A DNA stretch of 64,000 bases. Source: Larkinella sp. C7 (GTDB lineage: Bacteria; Bacteroidota; Bacteroidia; Cytophagales; Spirosomataceae). Position numbers and translations under genes: made by a program. The notes beneath the pieces are model-generated. The model made no database searches and was not told where the DNA came from. It saw nothing but the letters and a program-made list of their open reading frames with translations. Location: assembly GCF_006149005.1 (NCBI RefSeq), contig NZ_VBSL01000008.1, positions 62,001-126,000 on the forward strand, in the 5' to 3' direction. The stretch's first letter is position 1; every line of letters begins with the position of its first letter. Shown here one piece after another: positions 15,911 through 24,224 of this stretch.

Positions 15911-16813
15911 TTACAATTTGATCCCCATCTTCTTCGCCATATCGGCGAACATTTCCGGATCGATTTCGTCGTCACCGGGTGCGTTGAGTTGGGGTTCTGC
16001 TTCCAGATCAGGTGCCGGAAACCCTTCCGGACTTCCGAACACAACCTCCACTTCCTGCCCATCGTCAGGGTGCGTTCCGTTCCAGATCAGCCCGGCAGTT
16101 TGGTAATCTTCCTTGCTGAACGTATACAGTTTCAGGTGCAGTTTATTTTCCATAAACTTTTTCGCTTCCGGGAAGGCGTTGTTGCTCAGGTTCGGAATCG
16201 GCAGCAGCTTGGTTACTTCCACCCCCGTCAGTTTTTCGAGCGCTTTGGCATAGGCTACCACGTGTAAACCGCCCCGCACCAGCAGATAGCCGATCATGGT
16301 CCGCGCCGTTGGGTCGCTTACCATCTCGTAGACTCGCATTTTATTGGCACGAGCCCCGCATTCCAGAAAGAAATTGTGCAACAGATCCAGCTTCAGATTG
16401 CCGCTGCTGAACACATTGTCGCCCGTCCAGAAATGACCCATCGAATCCATCGGCAGGGCGGCCTGACCGCTGGCAATAAAATGGTGGGTATTGCGGGCAT
16501 TAACCGCGTCGGCCAGGGGCGCCGTGGTGGGGTCGAAACCGCGTTTGCTGGCCCCCGTCAAAAGCAGGTTGACCGTATACGCGACGACTTCGATATGACC
16601 ATATTCTTCGCCGGCAATGCTGCTGATGACATCGTAGAACGGACGAATTTTCTTGCGGCCCCTGAAATTAAAAGACTGGTAGGTGTAGTTCATCAGGGTC
16701 GACATTTCCCCGAATTTTCCACCGAGGAGTTCCTGAACCGCAGCCGCATCATTCGGCGACGGATTGCTGGGGGTAGGTAGCTCAATTGGCAACCGATCCA
16801 TTTTCAAAATCAT
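15911..16813 (-). CDS. Manganese catalase
   Basis: 300 residues, normal length for di-manganese catalases (KatN/CotJC type). The ferritin-like bundle carries all expected metal ligands: Glu36 (GKFGEMSTLMNY), Glu70 and His73 (GEEYGHIEVV), Glu150 (FFLECGARANK), His183 (GGLHVVAYAKALE). It dismutates H2O2 without heme. The C-terminal acidic tail (about 255-300) is typical of Bacteroidota versions. It is a single-gene unit: terminator at its 3' end, and an upstream 203-bp gap (16814-17016) without a recognisable gene. It may complement the Rrf2-regulated oxidoreductase in stress defence. Confidence 0.92.
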   Translation of the reverse strand: MILKMDRLPIELPTPSNPSPNDAAAVQELLGGKFGEMSTLMNYTYQSFNFRGRKKIRPFYDVISSIAGEEYGHIEVVAYTVNLLLTGASKRGFDPTTAPLADAVNARNTHHFIASGQAALPMDSMGHFWTGDNVFSSGNLKLDLLHNFFLECGARANKMRVYEMVSDPTARTMIGYLLVRGGLHVVAYAKALEKLTGVEVTKLLPIPNLSNNAFPEAKKFMENKLHLKLYTFSKEDYQTAGLIWNGTHPDDGQEVEVVFGSPEGFPAPDLEAEPQLNAPGDDEIDPEMFADMAKKMGIKL

Positions 16814-17016
16814 AACTGGAGGGAATTAGAGTGAGAATAACTTATGTACTCTACTCCAACAGTCCCCCTGCCCGATGGTTGTTTTTTTCATTTTCTAAAA
16901 AAAACACCATCCGCTAACTCGTTAAGCAGAAGACCTTTTTGCAAAACCGCCCTCCGGGTTGTTATCCAACGGCCCGGCAGCGGGCTCCTGAAACCATTCC
17001 TGAAGGCCACTGATTG

Positions 17017-17721
17017 TCAGTCCGGATTTCGTTCCCCGCGTCGCAGGGCGTTGACGAGGTTGTGCGTCAGGCGGGTGGGTTCGGGAATCCGGTAGCCATA
17101 GCCCCGGCGGGCGCCGTCACACTGCAACGTCAGCGCTATGGCGGTTTCCAGATCGATTAGATGACCAGACGACACGTAGACCGGGTTCACCTTGTTTTTG
17201 GTTCGCAAAGCCGCCCCGATGGTTTCGCCGTAATGTTTCATCGGCGACCACGCGCCCCGCTCCGGGGCTGGTTCGTCGTATCGGCCAACCAGAACCGACT
17301 TGGCACACCCGAACGTGGGTCGGTTCAAAAACAGGCCACCGTGCGAGGCAATGCCAATCCGGCGCGGATGCGCGATGCCCTGGCCATCGAACATCACGAC
17401 ATCGGGCTCGGTTTTCAGTTTCGACCAGGCTTCGAGCAGCGACGGTATTTCCCGAAACGACAGCAATCCGGGAATGTACGGAAACGTGGCCGAGCTGACT
17501 ACGCCCACTTCTTCAACCACTTCCAGCGTATCGAGCCGTAAAACGACAATACCAGCATACACCGTCTCCTCGAATTTGTTGAAGGAAATATCGCAACCGG
17601 CAATCGTTTCCACGGGTTTAATGAGTGGTTGAATCCGGATTTCGTGCCGCAGTTGCTGTTGCAGGGCGACGGCTTCGGCGGGGGTTACGGTCCAGTCGTG
17701 GAGAAGTTGGTAGGTGGCCAT
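17017..17721 (-). CDS. nfi: Endonuclease V
   Basis: 234 residues. All EndoV signatures are seen: AGCDISF with Asp44, PYIPGLLSFREIP with Glu91, and MFDGQGIAHPRRIGIASHGG with Asp112, the three acidic residues that hold the catalytic metal; the PYIP wedge motif is intact. The enzyme nicks DNA (and RNA) at the second phosphodiester 3' of deoxyinosine/inosine and acts in deaminated-adenine repair. It is divergent from the next plus-strand gene and monocistronic. Confidence 0.93.
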   Translation of the reverse strand: MATYQLLHDWTVTPAEAVALQQQLRHEIRIQPLIKPVETIAGCDISFNKFEETVYAGIVVLRLDTLEVVEEVGVVSSATFPYIPGLLSFREIPSLLEAWSKLKTEPDVVMFDGQGIAHPRRIGIASHGGLFLNRPTFGCAKSVLVGRYDEPAPERGAWSPMKHYGETIGAALRTKNKVNPVYVSSGHLIDLETAIALTLQCDGARRGYGYRIPEPTRLTHNLVNALRRGERNPD

Positions 17722-17801
17722 GAATGTGGTTTCGATGCATATCCCTAACTCCCATTGACCGTCCGAAGTTTAAAGCCCTGCCTAAGCAATGGCATTTTTG
17801 C

Positions 17802-17831
17802 TTGACTATCTGCATTTTTCCGTTAGTTTTG
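17802..17831 (+). promoter_or_regulatory. Promoter of the lipoprotein-sorting-like gene
   Basis: TTG at 17802-17804, 19 bp, TAGTTTTG at 17824-17831, matching TTTG-N19-TAnnTTTG. It lies 24 bp before the ATG at 17856. Confidence 0.6.
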
Positions 17832-17855
17832 ACGCCAAACCTTCTTGTTGACATC

Positions 17856-18569
17856 ATGAAAAAAGCAATTCTTACTCTCCTGCTGCTGCCTGCTCTCTCC
17901 TGTTGGGCCACAGCCCAAACCACGCCTACAGCCGATGAAATCATTGCCAAATACCTGATGGCCATTGGCGGCAAGGATTTTCTGGCTACGATCGACAACC
18001 TCAACATCCAGATGTCGACCGAAATGCAGGGCAATCCGATGGTGATTACCCTGAAACAGAAAGCCCCCAACAAGTACGTACGGGTCATGGTTGCCAACGG
18101 CATGGAGGTGTTTAAAATGACCAGCGACGGGACCAAAATTGCCACGGGCGGTATGCGCGGAGGCAGTCAGGTACTGGAAGGCAAAGATGCCCAGCAGGCA
18201 CTTATCCAGGGCACGCTGTTTCCGGAACTGCATTTTGCCGAAATGGGAATTAAAAGCACCGTGGAAGGAACGGAGAAAATTGCAGGAAAAGATGCGTACA
18301 AAGTGAAACACACGACCGCCGACGGCGCGGTTCTGTGGACGGATTATTATGAGGCCGGTTCAGGGTTGAAAGTTCAAACCGTGGCGACCCAGAAGTCCCC
18401 GCGTGGCGAAGTAGAACAAACCATTCAATATGGTGATTACAAAGATTTTAAGGGATTGAAATACCCAGTCTCGTTTTCCCAGAGCATGGGGCCGATGCAG
18501 ATGCAAATTGCTGTCGACAAAGTTAAAATCAACGACGGCGTCAAAGATTCGGAGTTTGTCGTAAAATAA
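17856..18569 (+). CDS. Exported LolA/outer-membrane-lipoprotein-sorting-like protein
   Basis: 237 residues from the ATG at 17856, which starts a signal peptide (MKKAILTLLLLPALSCWATAQ); the frame upstream to 17724 covers the promoter and is rejected. The mature protein begins with the TADEIIAKYLMAIGGKD pattern common to Bacteroidota LolA-like/DUF4292-like proteins and then is beta-rich with KYVRVMVANGMEVF and DYKDFKGLKYPVSF. The fold is expected to bind lipid or lipoprotein in the periplasm. A clear promoter precedes it and a hairpin follows its stop. Confidence 0.7.
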   Translation: MKKAILTLLLLPALSCWATAQTTPTADEIIAKYLMAIGGKDFLATIDNLNIQMSTEMQGNPMVITLKQKAPNKYVRVMVANGMEVFKMTSDGTKIATGGMRGGSQVLEGKDAQQALIQGTLFPELHFAEMGIKSTVEGTEKIAGKDAYKVKHTTADGAVLWTDYYEAGSGLKVQTVATQKSPRGEVEQTIQYGDYKDFKGLKYPVSFSQSMGPMQMQIAVDKVKINDGVKDSEFVVK

Positions 18570-18584
18570 CCCCGTCAGGCCCCT

Positions 18585-18618
18585 CACCCTGTCAGGGTCT
18601 GCGACCGCTGACAGGGTG
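18585..18618. terminator. Hairpin between convergent genes
   Basis: Perfect 11-bp arms, CACCCTGTCAG at 18585-18595 and complement at 18608-18618. There is no strong T tract, so termination is inferred from the convergent position. The right half encodes the last codons of the M1 fusion gene on the minus strand. The inner sequence ACCCTGTCAGGGT resembles the palindrome of the 84-bp repeat array. Confidence 0.5.
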
Positions 18619-21528
18619 GGCGGGTTCCACTTCTTCCACTTTCACGTAAAACCGGGTTTCGTCCACCTCAAAATCATCGGCGGTCAGGTTGGGGAGCGTC
18701 ATCGTTTGCCAGATGGTTGTGGGCGTGATGAAGTCGTAGTGATTTTCGGTTTTAGTCACCCGAATGGGCATCCGAAAATTGGACACATCGGCTTTCCAGC
18801 GATACCTCACGACTAAATCCTGCGCCTTTTCCGTCAATTGAATCTCCAGCGTTGGAATTGTCGTATACTTCAGGTACTGATCAAAGAACCAGTTGTAATC
18901 CGTCCCGGTTTTTTCATTCATATACCCGACCACATCCTGGGTCGTCACGGTTTGTAACCGAAACCGTTCCTGGATTCCTTTCAGGATCTCAGCCCAAAGC
19001 CGGTCGTTGTTGAGCATGTGCCGAAAGGTGTACAACATCAGACTGCCTTTGGAATACATATCACCGATGTCGTAATGAATGTGGTTGACATCCCGAACGC
19101 CGATAATCGGCTCTTTGCCAATGACCTGCGGTGGAAGTGATGCGATATAGCCCAGTTCGCCATCTTCCGGAACCGCCGAGTCCAGGTAAAACCCTTCTGA
19201 ATAGGTGGCAAACGCTTCGTGTATCCACATATCGGCCAGATCGCGGCAACTGACGTTATTGCCCCACCATTCGTGCGCTACTTCATGCCAGGCCAATTGC
19301 ATAATTCGAAGGGAATCCACCGGACTCAGCGAATCGGCGCGTTCAGCGGGTAATTTCCCAAACGAAACCGCGCTCTGGTGTTCCATCGGGTAGAGCGATT
19401 CCATCAGCTTCAACCCATCGCGCGGAAACGGATACGGGCCGTAGTGTTTCTCCAGCGTCGTCAGCATCGGTTTAACCCCATCGAAAACCCAGCGGAATTT
19501 CTCCTGGTTGTAGGGCATACAATAGTAATCCAGCGTCAGCGAATCCGGGCCGTAGGTTTCGCGCCGGTGGGCATATTTTCCGATGTTCAGCGTTACGTTA
19601 TAGTTGTTGATCGGATAACTTACGTACCACTCATAATTCGTCCAGTGGTCTGGCAAGGCGGTTTTGCGCAACAGCCGACCATTTGAAATGTTCATCAGAT
19701 CGTCTGGCACGGTCACGCTGATGCGCATGCTGTCGGGTTCGTCGGAGAGGTGGTCTTTGTTGGGCCACCACAAACTGGCACCCGATCCCTGACAAACCAC
19801 CTGCACCCACGGATTACCTGCCTGGTCTTTATCCCACAAAAAACCGCCCATCATCGGCACCGAAAAATCCGGAACCTGCGGTGTGCCCGAATAATCGATT
19901 TCCAGTTCCGGCTCGCTGCCCGCCTTGAGCTGTTCGGGAAACTGCACAAAAACCGCATTGAATTCCCGCGTGTAAGCCAGCGGTTTTCCAGCGTACGAAA
20001 TCCGGTGAATCGCCATGTTGGCGTACAGGTCTAGCTGTAGTTGGTCCAGTGGATTCAAAACCTTAAACCGCATCCGGTTTTTGCCGCTGATCGCCTTGTT
20101 TTCAATATCTACCTTGACTGCCAGATCGTAGAACGTCACGTCATAATTACTGCGCAAAGGCGTGAGTTTACCGCGCAGCGTATCGGCGCGGGTAAAACCG
20201 TTCTGTCGGTTCGGAATTCGGATATTTACAGAATCCTTCCGACCCATTGCGGGACGGATGATCTGACTAGTACCAAAAACCGTATCGACCGAAACCGCCT
20301 TTTGAATGTTGTAGTTTTCCCAGAAATTCGGATCATTCTGCTCACCGATCAGCGTGTTCATCGAGTTGCGGTTCTCGGCGATGTCGCCTTCGGCAAAAGG
20401 AGCAATGCCTTTTGCCACCACATCCGTGACCGTAAAACTGGTGGCTACTTTCCAGATTTTATCGACGATTTTCCGGGATGCGCTGTTAATCCGGGCTTCA
20501 TAGCCTCGTTCCACATTGTTCAGGTGCCAGGTGTTCCCATGCTTTGTATACGTAATAACTTCCTTAAAATCAGAGAGCTTAAAATTCTGTTTATACACGA
20601 CGGACGCTATTTTTTTCAACAGCCAGTCGTTGCTGTTTTCCTTGTCCAGCCCCGCCTGGCTGATCTGCAGTTCGGAGCGAACAAACGCCATCGTCTCGGC
20701 ATCGATGTAAAATTTGCCCGTTGCATACGATTTCCGCTTCGGTTTCCCCGGCCGGATTTCAACGACGTAGGTTGTCCGGTCAGCCGTCAGCGTACTCAGC
20801 CTGAAATCGTAATGTTTGAAATTCCGCTCGTTGAGAATGCTGTTCTTATGAATGGGCTGCTTGATAAAATCAGCCATCAGCGAATTTCGTGCGCCGTTGC
20901 TCAGGTTAATAATCGGCGGCAGGTTGTACTTGGTTAGTTTGTAATTCTTTTTGCGGCCTTTTAGCAACTTCATCTGATCTTTCTGCTCCGACTGGTTATA
21001 AGCCGCTTTATAGACCGACAATACGGCTTCGTTGAATGTCATCGGCTCGTTGTCGAACCGGGCGTCTTCCCGGTAAAAAGCGGTCATCTGCACCGAGGTG
21101 GTGTCATAATTGCGCGGAATAGCGGCAATGGCTTCCCGCAGCATAGCGACGGCGGTTTTTCGCCGGGTCTGCACCCGCACTTCGTCCAGCGTAATGGCAG
21201 CCGCTTTTAACCGGATCACCAGATTTTGATTTTTTGCCAGTACAATCGGTTGCGTAAAGGACTGATAGCCCACACTGGAAACTTTCAGACTGTCACGGTC
21301 AAACTCGTTCGGCACCTTCAACAAAAAGGCACCGACGACGTTGGAAACCGTACCCATGCTCCGCCCCACCACCGAAATCCCCGCAAACGGAATGGGTTCG
21401 CCGGTCTCCTGATTGATGACTTTCCCGGAAAGTGTCAGGAAACCGGCCTGGGCATTGGCAATCACTGTCAGCAGGGAAAAAAGAAATCCGAAAATGGAGG
21501 TTAGGCGGAAATTGGCTGAATACGTCAT
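18592..21528 (-). CDS. CarboxypepD-regulatory-like / DUF5686-like / M1 aminopeptidase fusion
   Basis: 978 residues from the ATG at 21528, whose N-terminus is a signal peptide (TSIFGFLFSLLTVIANAQ); the frame beyond it lacks support. Domain order: carboxypeptidase-D regulatory-like beta-sandwich (about 33-115, LSGKVINQETGEPIPFAGIS), a DUF5686-like segment (about 120-440, TAFYREDARFDNEP), then an M1 metallopeptidase (about 480-930) with zinc site His748-Glu749-x-x-His752 and Glu771, exactly 18 residues after the second His (WHEVAHEWWGNN...WIHEAFATYSEGF). It should remove N-terminal residues from peptides at the cell surface or in the periplasm. The size and three-part layout are unusual beside ordinary M1 enzymes. 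Confidence 0.8.
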   Translation of the reverse strand: MTYSANFRLTSIFGFLFSLLTVIANAQAGFLTLSGKVINQETGEPIPFAGISVVGRSMGTVSNVVGAFLLKVPNEFDRDSLKVSSVGYQSFTQPIVLAKNQNLVIRLKAAAITLDEVRVQTRRKTAVAMLREAIAAIPRNYDTTSVQMTAFYREDARFDNEPMTFNEAVLSVYKAAYNQSEQKDQMKLLKGRKKNYKLTKYNLPPIINLSNGARNSLMADFIKQPIHKNSILNERNFKHYDFRLSTLTADRTTYVVEIRPGKPKRKSYATGKFYIDAETMAFVRSELQISQAGLDKENSNDWLLKKIASVVYKQNFKLSDFKEVITYTKHGNTWHLNNVERGYEARINSASRKIVDKIWKVATSFTVTDVVAKGIAPFAEGDIAENRNSMNTLIGEQNDPNFWENYNIQKAVSVDTVFGTSQIIRPAMGRKDSVNIRIPNRQNGFTRADTLRGKLTPLRSNYDVTFYDLAVKVDIENKAISGKNRMRFKVLNPLDQLQLDLYANMAIHRISYAGKPLAYTREFNAVFVQFPEQLKAGSEPELEIDYSGTPQVPDFSVPMMGGFLWDKDQAGNPWVQVVCQGSGASLWWPNKDHLSDEPDSMRISVTVPDDLMNISNGRLLRKTALPDHWTNYEWYVSYPINNYNVTLNIGKYAHRRETYGPDSLTLDYYCMPYNQEKFRWVFDGVKPMLTTLEKHYGPYPFPRDGLKLMESLYPMEHQSAVSFGKLPAERADSLSPVDSLRIMQLAWHEVAHEWWGNNVSCRDLADMWIHEAFATYSEGFYLDSAVPEDGELGYIASLPPQVIGKEPIIGVRDVNHIHYDIGDMYSKGSLMLYTFRHMLNNDRLWAEILKGIQERFRLQTVTTQDVVGYMNEKTGTDYNWFFDQYLKYTTIPTLEIQLTEKAQDLVVRYRWKADVSNFRMPIRVTKTENHYDFITPTTIWQTMTLPNLTADDFEVDETRFYVKVEEVEPAHPVSGRRP

Positions 21529-21635
21529 CTGGCTTGTTGTTTGCAACAAAACAAGCCAAATGCCCGATCTCAGTCTGCTCAAATCCGGATTTGAGAGGAA
21601 ATTTAACCGGATTTGGCCTTGAACAGGCTCATACG

Positions 21636-22195
21636 CACCCTGAAAGGGTGAGATCATTAACCTGCGGTTTGTCCGTGGGTTTTTCTACGGCGGATTCCGA
21701 TCGGCGGCCCCCCATCGGCGGATGCCTATCGCGGATTCCCATCGAATTAACCACTCTGCGGACGCGCCCACGGAAAAACCGTGGGTTAATGATTCCACCC
21801 TTTCAGGGTGTTTTATACATCGGGCCGTCGCCGGGTACGGTCATTCTGCACCCACGGTTTTACCGCGGGCTAGTGATTCCACCCTTTCAGGGTGTTTTAT
21901 ACATCGGGCCGTCGCCGGGTACGGTCATTCTGCACCCACGGTTTTACCGCGGGCTAGTGATTCCACCCTTTCAGGGTGTTTTATACATCGAGCCGTCGCC
22001 GGGCATGGTAATTCTGCACCCACGGTTTTACCGCGGGCTAGTGATTCCACCCTTTCAGGGTGTTTTATACATCGAGCCGTCGCCGGGCATGGTAATTCTG
22101 CACCCACGGTTTTACCGCGGGCTAGTGATTCTACCCTTTCAGGATGTTTTATACATCGGGCCGTCGCCGGGCATGGTAATTCATCCGGCTAGTGG
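21636..22195. repeat. Tandem palindromic repeat array, 84-bp period
   Basis: The palindrome CACCCTTTCAGGGTG recurs at 21796, 21880, 21964, 22048 and (degenerate) 22132, each exactly 84 bp apart. A second palindrome, CCCACGGTTTTACCGCGGG, recurs at 21851, 21935, 22019 and 22103 with a variant at 21767. Left of the array an inverted partial unit (21636-21679) is complementary to 21767-21810. Units are nearly identical, differing in a few bases (ggtacggtc versus ggcatggta). Because 84 is a multiple of three, long frames stay open on both strands; these are not taken as genes. This array fills the 693-bp gap 21529-22221; 21680-21766 between its inverted and direct parts holds short GC-rich repeats only. 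Confidence 0.9.
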
Positions 22196-22221
22196 TCCTA
22201 TCTCTTTGGGGTATTTTGTCT

Positions 22222-23358
22222 TTACACCGCCTGCCGGTTCAAATATTCTTTCGGAGCAAAACCGGTCATTTGTTTGAACGTCCGCTGGAACGTGGCCTGG
22301 GAATTGAAACCGCATTCGAACGCAATACCGGTCAGCGTCAGATTGGCACTGACCGAATCATTCAGCCGTCGTTTGACGTCCTCCACCCGGTATTCATTGA
22401 CGAACGTGTTGAAACTCTTGCCGAGGTGTTGATTCAAAACCGCTGAAACCGTTTTGGCCGGAAGCCGCAAATGCCGCCCGACTTTCTCGACAGTCAGTTC
22501 CGGGTCGAGGTAAAGCTGAGCGGTTTCCATCGCTTTGATCAATCCACTCGTCGTTTCTTGAATCAACTCGTCGGGCAGGCTCACGGGGCTGGTTTTGCGA
22601 ATGGGTTCGGACAAAACCGTATGTCGGGCGTGGAAATACCCGCCCAATCCCAGCCAGTAGATCATCACCGCAATCGGAATGTAGAGCGGATACCAGCCAA
22701 ACGCATCCAGCAGGGCGTTGCTGGTTTGGGGAAGAATATACGGAATCAGATGCAGAAACCAGATCGTTTGAAAGGCCGCAAAAACCATCAGAAACTGCCG
22801 CAGCCAGCGTACGCCCGCCCGCTGTTGTGCCGTCAGGTCGGAATTCGTTTTCTGAAACCGGGCCAGCCAGCGGTAGGACAACAGGCCATAAAGAGTTACA
22901 GAAATCCAGCGTGGAATGTCAGCGTATTTATCGTAGGTATCCATCCAAGCGCCCACCTGCCGGTTGTCAGTGTGTTCAAAAAAACCGAACAGCAAGCCGA
23001 AGAGGAAAATCCAGGCCATCAATTTGCTCCCAAAGTCGATAATAACCGGCCAGAAATGCCGCCGTTCGCGTTTGCCCAGCCGAAAGTCGGGCTCCAGCAA
23101 CGAACGGGTATAAAAATACATCAGCGGCCCCAGCGGCATGATAATGATCAGCGGAACGAAATCGACAAACAGATTGATCCACGGGTTCATGATCGGAATG
23201 CCAACCGCCAGACTGGCCAATGCCAGTAAACCCACCAAAATCGCCAGCAAACGGTTTGGGAGCCGATTGCCTTTGCGGTTGAACCACAACAAAGCCGCCA
23301 GGATGAAACCCTGCGCCGTACCTAGCAAAAGAATTAAATCCAGTGGAGGTATAGTCAT
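22222..23358 (-). CDS. Membrane-anchored AraC family regulator
   Basis: 378 residues from the ATG at 23358 (a start nine codons further out is possible). The N-terminal two-thirds has seven hydrophobic segments (for example LDLILLLGTAQGFILAALLW, IIIMPLGPLMYFYTR, IPIAVMIYWLGLGGYF). The C-terminal 100 residues are an AraC double helix-turn-helix (LTVEKVGRHLRLPAKTVSAV, LTGIAFECGFNSQATFQRTF). This architecture is common in Bacteroidota and suggests a regulator that senses a membrane signal and binds DNA while anchored. No obvious target adjoins it: the 84-bp repeat array lies downstream and a small exported protein upstream. Confidence 0.88.
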   Translation of the reverse strand: MTIPPLDLILLLGTAQGFILAALLWFNRKGNRLPNRLLAILVGLLALASLAVGIPIMNPWINLFVDFVPLIIIMPLGPLMYFYTRSLLEPDFRLGKRERRHFWPVIIDFGSKLMAWIFLFGLLFGFFEHTDNRQVGAWMDTYDKYADIPRWISVTLYGLLSYRWLARFQKTNSDLTAQQRAGVRWLRQFLMVFAAFQTIWFLHLIPYILPQTSNALLDAFGWYPLYIPIAVMIYWLGLGGYFHARHTVLSEPIRKTSPVSLPDELIQETTSGLIKAMETAQLYLDPELTVEKVGRHLRLPAKTVSAVLNQHLGKSFNTFVNEYRVEDVKRRLNDSVSANLTLTGIAFECGFNSQATFQRTFKQMTGFAPKEYLNRQAV

Positions 23359-23414
23359 ATGGCAAATTACCGAAAAGATTGGCACCGCTCAAGGTTCCCG
23401 AACTGACTTTTCTC

Positions 23415-23456
23415 ACAAAAAATAAAACCCGCCTTCTGCAATGAGAAAGCGGGTTT
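23415..23456 (-). terminator. Terminator of the small exported protein gene
   Basis: Minus-strand stem: AAACCCGC at 23425-23432 pairs with GCGGGTTT at 23449-23456, with further TTCT/AGAA pairing around the loop. The minus-strand transcript then runs into a T-rich stretch (complement of the A-rich 23415-23424). Confidence 0.7.
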
Positions 23457-23475
23457 GAGATCAGAATCCGGGCGG

Positions 23476-23883
23476 TTAACGACGGCCATATACCGGACCA
23501 CGATTGGAGCGATTGGATTGTTGAAAGGCAATCCATTTTTGAAGCTGCGATTTGTTCAGGACATCCAGCATCTCATTCTGCTTTTGGGCCTGAATCCGTT
23601 GGTACATCTTTGGATTGCGACGTTGCAGGCTGATATTCTCGCGGCTATCGTAGCGGTCTTCGATGCGTTTCAGTTCCTTTTCCTGTTTCCGCGACAGGTT
23701 GACGATGGCATCCAGCCAGTCGATCTTGATGTCTTCCTTCACATCGTCGTAACGTGAACCGGGATTGGTGTTGCCATACGGGGCCTGATTGCGATTTGCG
23801 CTGGGGTTGTATGTGCGTTGAGCCATTGAAACGCCGGTACTTAAAAGGGCTACAGTTGCGAGGGCAATGATGGTCTTTTTCAT
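23476..23883 (-). CDS. Small exported protein, paralogue 1 (Spy/LTXXQ-like in outline)
   Basis: 135 residues. Signal peptide MKKTIIALATVALLSTGVSMAQ, an Asn/Tyr/Pro-rich stretch (23-45), then a conserved charged helix: DIKIDWLDAIVNLSRKQEKE and KRIEDRYDSRE, and a C-terminal region with KQNEMLDVLNKSQLQKW and a Arg/Gly tail. It is clearly homologous to the gene at 54240-54671, which has the same signal, low-complexity, helix and Arg/Gly/Tyr tail order. The helical core with a 'LTPxQ/LNKSQ' step recalls periplasmic Spy/CpxP-like proteins, but this is only a resemblance. Monocistronic with its own terminator. Confidence 0.75.
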   Translation of the reverse strand: MKKTIIALATVALLSTGVSMAQRTYNPSANRNQAPYGNTNPGSRYDDVKEDIKIDWLDAIVNLSRKQEKELKRIEDRYDSRENISLQRRNPKMYQRIQAQKQNEMLDVLNKSQLQKWIAFQQSNRSNRGPVYGRR

Positions 23884-24224
23884 GTTCGTGATTGTTTATT
23901 TGTTCGTTACTGAAGGTTAGAATCCCAATCGGGGGCTGCGTTTAACCGGGCATTCGGGCATTCGACCGGGAGCCGGTTTTTCCCGATCAGCCGGGCGGTT
24001 TCACCGATCAACCTGCTGTGAACTGTACGCCGGGGACGGGAGTTGTTTCCGAAACCCAACCACTTACCAGGTGCCGCTGGCGGTTGCGGCCGATATCCCC
24101 CAACTTTAGGTTGCAAAGGTTTGTCAAGGGCAATCCCTTCGCGTATATTGGAATCGCTTTTCACCCTGCGCTCAACCGCCTAAAAAACTGATTACGACGA
24201 CATAAGCTCCACCGAAACCATCCT
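23884..24224. other. Intergenic gap without a supported gene
   Basis: 341 bp between divergent genes. It is GC-rich with several short CCGG-type palindromes (for example around 23950-24000). I see no convincing TAnnTTTG box for either neighbour. An 85-codon minus-strand frame (23907-24164) has low-complexity Pro/Arg content and no supporting features. Confidence 0.5.

Noticed and set aside
21636-22195. CRISPR array
   Set aside because: The whole unit is repeated, with no unique spacers between repeats, no leader and no cas gene.
21432-22277. Long open frames on both strands across the 84-bp repeat array (up to 281 codons)
   Set aside because: They are open only because the unit is 84 bp (28 codons) without stops. 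The translations are repeats of one another in several frames at once, with no start context, signal or domain.
23907-24164. 85-codon minus-strand frame in the gap before the DUF2339 gene
   Set aside because: Low-complexity Pro/Arg/Asn content, no conserved pattern and no promoter; likely chance in GC-rich DNA.
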